Assembly: GCA_029008115.1 (NCBI GenBank)
Contig: JAQXJC010000034.1
Location: 1 to 64,000 of the forward strand
Source of the DNA: Desulfovibrionaceae bacterium
Lineage (GTDB): Bacteria > Desulfobacterota > Desulfovibrionia > Desulfovibrionales > Desulfovibrionaceae
DNA: 64,000 bases
Reading direction: 5' to 3'
Part shown: positions 61,730-64,000 of the stretch, one piece after another
Layout of the letters: each line of letters begins with the position of its first letter
Numbering within the stretch: position 1 is the first letter of the stretch
Position numbers and translations under genes: made by a program
The notes under the pieces: model-generated
Told to the model about the DNA's origin: nothing
The model's database searches: none
Seen by the model: the letters and a program-made list of their open reading frames with translations, nothing else

Positions 61730-62062
61730 TCACCAGCCCAGCCAGCGGCAGAGGGCCACGGCGCCCATGGCAAAGGCTATGGTGCCAAAGAAGCTTCTGC
61801 TCCACCACGCCACCAGCAGGGAGGGAATGGCGGCCATGAGAAAGAGATTGTCCGGCGAGCAGGAGAAGGCGCCATCCACGAAGAATACATCCGTGCCGAT
61901 GAGCGCGGCCATGATGGACACGGGGACGAAAGAGAGCCAGTCCCGCACGGCAGGGGGGAGAGATTCGGTGGAGAGGCACATCATGGGCAGCACGCGCGGC
62001 AGGAAGGTGGCCAGCGAGGAGCCGGCGATGCAGCAGGCCAGATACAGTTCATGATCGTTCAT
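61730..62062 (-). CDS. azlD: Branched-chain amino acid exporter small subunit (AzlD-like)
   Basis: A 110-residue membrane protein with about four helices (ATFLPRVLPMMCL, SFVPVSIMAALIG). AzlC-AzlD pairs export branched-chain amino acids or analogues. The start at 62062 (MNDHELYLACC) follows GGGGAGG at a ten-base distance; an ATG at 62071 overlaps azlC. Partner gene azlC is directly upstream. Confidence 0.85.
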   Translation of the reverse strand: MNDHELYLACCIAGSSLATFLPRVLPMMCLSTESLPPAVRDWLSFVPVSIMAALIGTDVFFVDGAFSCSPDNLFLMAAIPSLLVAWWSRSFFGTIAFAMGAVALCRWLGW

Positions 62063-62063
62063 G

Positions 62064-62792
62064 CTAGGCATGCCTCCCCGCGCCGGCGCGCAGTCCGTCC
62101 CGCTTCTGCCCAAGGCGCAGGAGCGCCACGCCGAAGCAGGCCCCGACCACGGCGGCCAGCACCACGTTCCACTGGGTCATGCCCAGCATTTTGAAGGCCA
62201 CGCAGAGAAACATGGAAAAGGCCGCCACGGCCACGTGCAGGCGGCTGCGGCACTGCGGAACCAGCAGGGCCAGAAACATGGCCGTCAGGGCATAGTCCAG
62301 CCCCAGCGGCTTCACATCCCGGATCAGTCCCCCGCAGTAGGCGCCGAGAATGGTGCCGAAAATCCATGAGCCGTGCGCCAGGTGGTTGCAGACAAAGAGC
62401 GTGGGCAGGGAAAGCTGCCAGCCCCGCTGGAAGGCCGTGGAATGCACGCCGAAGGTCTCATCCGTCATTTCATAGCCGAAGATGAACTTCTGGAGGCGGC
62501 TCAGGGGGGCGAGGTGCGGCGCCAGCGAGGCGGACATGAGCAGGTGGCGCAGGTTGACCACAAAGATGGAGGCGGTGACGGACAGCACGCCCACCCCCGC
62601 GCCGCACAGGCTGGCAGCCACGAACTGTCCGGAGCCGGCATAGAGGAAGACGGACATGGCGATGGCCAGATACGGCGGGAAGCCGTTTTTCACCGCCAGC
62701 ACGCCGAAGGCGAAGGCCACCGGCACATAGCCCAGCACGATAGGCAGGGCGCGCTTCACGCCTTCCATCGCGGGGGAAGAAGCTTGGGACAT
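62064..62792 (-). CDS. azlC: Branched-chain amino acid exporter large subunit (AzlC-like)
   Basis: A 242-residue inner-membrane protein with about six helices; the N-terminal half (VKRALPIVLGYVPVAFAFGVLAVKNG) and FGVHSTAFQRGWQ are AzlC-like. The AzlCD complex exports branched-chain amino acids or related compounds. The start at 62792 (MSQASSPAMEG) has a weak AAGG site. A GTG at 62804 is possible. Coupled to azlD. Confidence 0.85.
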   Translation of the reverse strand: MSQASSPAMEGVKRALPIVLGYVPVAFAFGVLAVKNGFPPYLAIAMSVFLYAGSGQFVAASLCGAGVGVLSVTASIFVVNLRHLLMSASLAPHLAPLSRLQKFIFGYEMTDETFGVHSTAFQRGWQLSLPTLFVCNHLAHGSWIFGTILGAYCGGLIRDVKPLGLDYALTAMFLALLVPQCRSRLHVAVAAFSMFLCVAFKMLGMTQWNVVLAAVVGACFGVALLRLGQKRDGLRAGAGRHA

Positions 62793-62871
62793 GAAACAGG
62801 ACACCTTGGCGGCGCGCTCCAGTGGAAGCGCCCGCCCGCTCCGGCGCGCCGGAGGCTGAAGTTGGCGAAGA

Positions 62872-63264
62872 TCAGCGGTTGATCAGAGGAATCAGCTCGT
62901 CCATGAGGGCGCGCAGCTGCCGGAAGTCAGGATCGTCCGCCGCTCCTGCGGCCAGCGCCGCCAGCGCGTCCATATCCGTGCAGGTGAGCCAGTTGGCGCC
63001 CTCCGCATCCTGCCACAGGCGTATGGACAGAGGCAGGCCCGCCCCCAGCGCCGGAAAGAGCCGCAGTACGCGCCACAGCGGATGGCGCGGGCCGAACAGG
63101 AAGCTCACGGACGCCGGCACGGTGAACAGATCGTTGAAGGCTTCGCGGGTATGATCCAGCTCCATGAAGATGGCGGCATTGCGCACATGCAGGGCTTCGC
63201 GCAGGGCGGCGCGGGCCTCGCCCACGGTAACGGACAGGGGGATGGTTTTCAACAGTGCTGGCAT
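62872..63264 (-). CDS. DUF302-like protein
   Basis: A 130-residue soluble protein. The segment FPALGAGLPLSIRLWQDAEGANWLTCTDMDAL (core GLPLSIRLW, ANWLTCTD) matches the DUF302 fold, which often binds small ligands. The role is unknown. The N-terminus reads MPALLKTIPLSVTVGEARAALREAL. It is 12 bp downstream of the Sel1-repeat gene. Confidence 0.65.
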   Translation of the reverse strand: MPALLKTIPLSVTVGEARAALREALHVRNAAIFMELDHTREAFNDLFTVPASVSFLFGPRHPLWRVLRLFPALGAGLPLSIRLWQDAEGANWLTCTDMDALAALAAGAADDPDFRQLRALMDELIPLINR

Positions 63265-63276
63265 GGTCTTCCTCGT

Positions 63277-64000
63277 CTACTGGCGTTTTTTCTTCGTGCT
63301 GCCGACCGGATTCTTCATGCCGCGCACAATCTGCCGGGCGTCCGGATCGCCATTGGCCGCAGCCATCTGATACCAGCGGTACGCTTCGTGCAGGTTGCGC
63401 TCCACGCCGTTGCCCTGATCATACATCAGGCCCAGGCTATACTGGGCGGCAGCTTCGTTCTGCTCGGCAGCGCGGCGGTACCAGTCCACGGCAGTGGTGT
63501 AGTTCTGCTCCACGCCTCGTCCCGTTTCATACAGGTAGGCCAGATTGTACTGGGCTGTGGCATAGCCCTGCGTGGCGGCGCGTTCGTACCATTCGGCGGC
63601 CTTCTTCCAGTCCTGCGCATAGCCGCGCCCCTCGGCATACATGTGGGCCAGATTGTTCTGCGCGCGGGGGTGATCCTGCTCGGCGGCCTTCTGGAGCCAG
63701 TGCACGGCCTTTGTGTCGCTCTGGTTGCCGCTTTTGGTGTTCATGTACAGGCAGCCCAGGGAAAACTGTGCCGACGCCAGCCCCTGCGTGGCGGCGCGGG
63801 TATACCAGTTGATGGCTTCCTCCTCGCTGCGCCGGACGCCGCGCCCGTTGGCGTACATGTAGGCCAGATTATACTGGGCCGTGGCGTGTCCGCTCTCGGC
63901 CGCCTTGCGGAACCAGCGGACGGCCTCTTTGTTGTTGGCACGCACGCCGGAACCCGAGGTCAGGGCGGCGGCATAGCTGTTCATGCTGCTGGGGTCGCCC
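63277..64000 (-). CDS. Sel1-repeat (TPR-like) protein, N-terminus beyond window
   Basis: The frame stays open to the right edge, so only the C-terminal 240 residues are seen. At least six Sel1 repeats follow one another, each about 36 residues with the pattern A.yNLAymY.nGrGV....eA..WyrkAA (for example YNLAYMYANGRGV and YNLAYLYETGRGV). The protein ends in a short basic tail (GMKNPVGSTKKKRQ). Such repeats mediate protein-protein contacts. An internal ATG at 63984 is preceded in frame by repeat-like sequence (GDPSS), so it is not the start. Confidence 0.85.
   Translation of the reverse strand, partial: GDPSSMNSYAAALTSGSGVRANNKEAVRWFRKAAESGHATAQYNLAYMYANGRGVRRSEEEAINWYTRAATQGLASAQFSLGCLYMNTKSGNQSDTKAVHWLQKAAEQDHPRAQNNLAHMYAEGRGYAQDWKKAAEWYERAATQGYATAQYNLAYLYETGRGVEQNYTTAVDWYRRAAEQNEAAAQYSLGLMYDQGNGVERNLHEAYRWYQMAAANGDPDARQIVRGMKNPVGSTKKKRQ

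Noticed and set aside
61719-61979. Longer start for the DUF4911 gene
   Set aside because: The extension would run through azlD in another frame and is rich in His/Arg; a good ribosome site supports 61718.

Overview
The window is a gene-dense, GC-rich stretch of a bacterial chromosome. I read it as a member of the Desulfovibrionaceae, probably a Desulfovibrio. The basis is the gene set rather than any marker: a free-standing AICAR transformylase, a DUF116 membrane protein in a def-fmt operon, an eukaryote-like PFK-2/FBPase-2, Rex, and several small proteins I associate with that family. Genus and species are inferences. There is no integrase, transposase, phage module, CRISPR array, rRNA or recognisable tRNA.

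Region 1 (1-6750): purine synthesis (partial purH, purA), an S24/HTH repressor, a periplasmic lytic transglycosylase, the clamp-loader subunit holB and a small flavin-binding protein. Region 2 (6747-8210): a 1.4 kb AT-rich island without a convincing gene. It holds about 2.6 tandem copies of a 290-292 bp unit and twelve same-orientation TTACG(C/A) motifs. The same motif lies beside the S24 repressor gene and upstream of dnaN. Region 3 (8211-26720): ilvD and an M23 peptidase on the minus strand, then a long plus-strand run of replication and translation genes: dnaN, gyrB, gyrA, purF, hisS, aspS, def, fmt, DUF116, rsmB. dnaA is not next to dnaN. Region 4 (26738-29000): chromosome partition genes parA and parB with a perfect 16-bp parS in the parA leader; an unrelated zinc-ribbon gene sits between parA and parB on the other strand. 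parABS together with dnaN-gyrBA suggests that the window is close to the replication origin.

Region 5 (29300-38000): a DsbA-like thiol oxidoreductase, an NlpC/P60 lipoprotein, a large protein that joins an Endonuclease Q-type PHP nuclease to an SF1 helicase, a tRNA methyltransferase and a U32 family protein. Region 6 (38100-50400): a membrane protein, lepA, agmatinase, rex, cobS, nitroreductase, a sodium-symporter, a SAM methyltransferase, a second UvrD-type helicase and thiL. Region 7 (50510-64000): a cytosolic hybrid histidine kinase with a PocR sensor and four near-copies of one PAS-like module; then a minus-strand block with PFK-2/FBPase-2, a Nudix hydrolase, an ABC-F ATPase, an epimerase overlapping a GNAT acyltransferase, tyrS, DUF4911, azlD, azlC, DUF302 and a Sel1-repeat protein cut by the right edge.

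Most neighbouring genes are spaced or overlapped like operons (ATGA or TAATG junctions). The points I would follow up first are the TTACG repeat island and its possible link to the S24 repressor, the EndoQ-helicase fusion, the PocR/4xPAS kinase, the PFK-2/FBPase-2 enzyme and the epimerase-GNAT pair.
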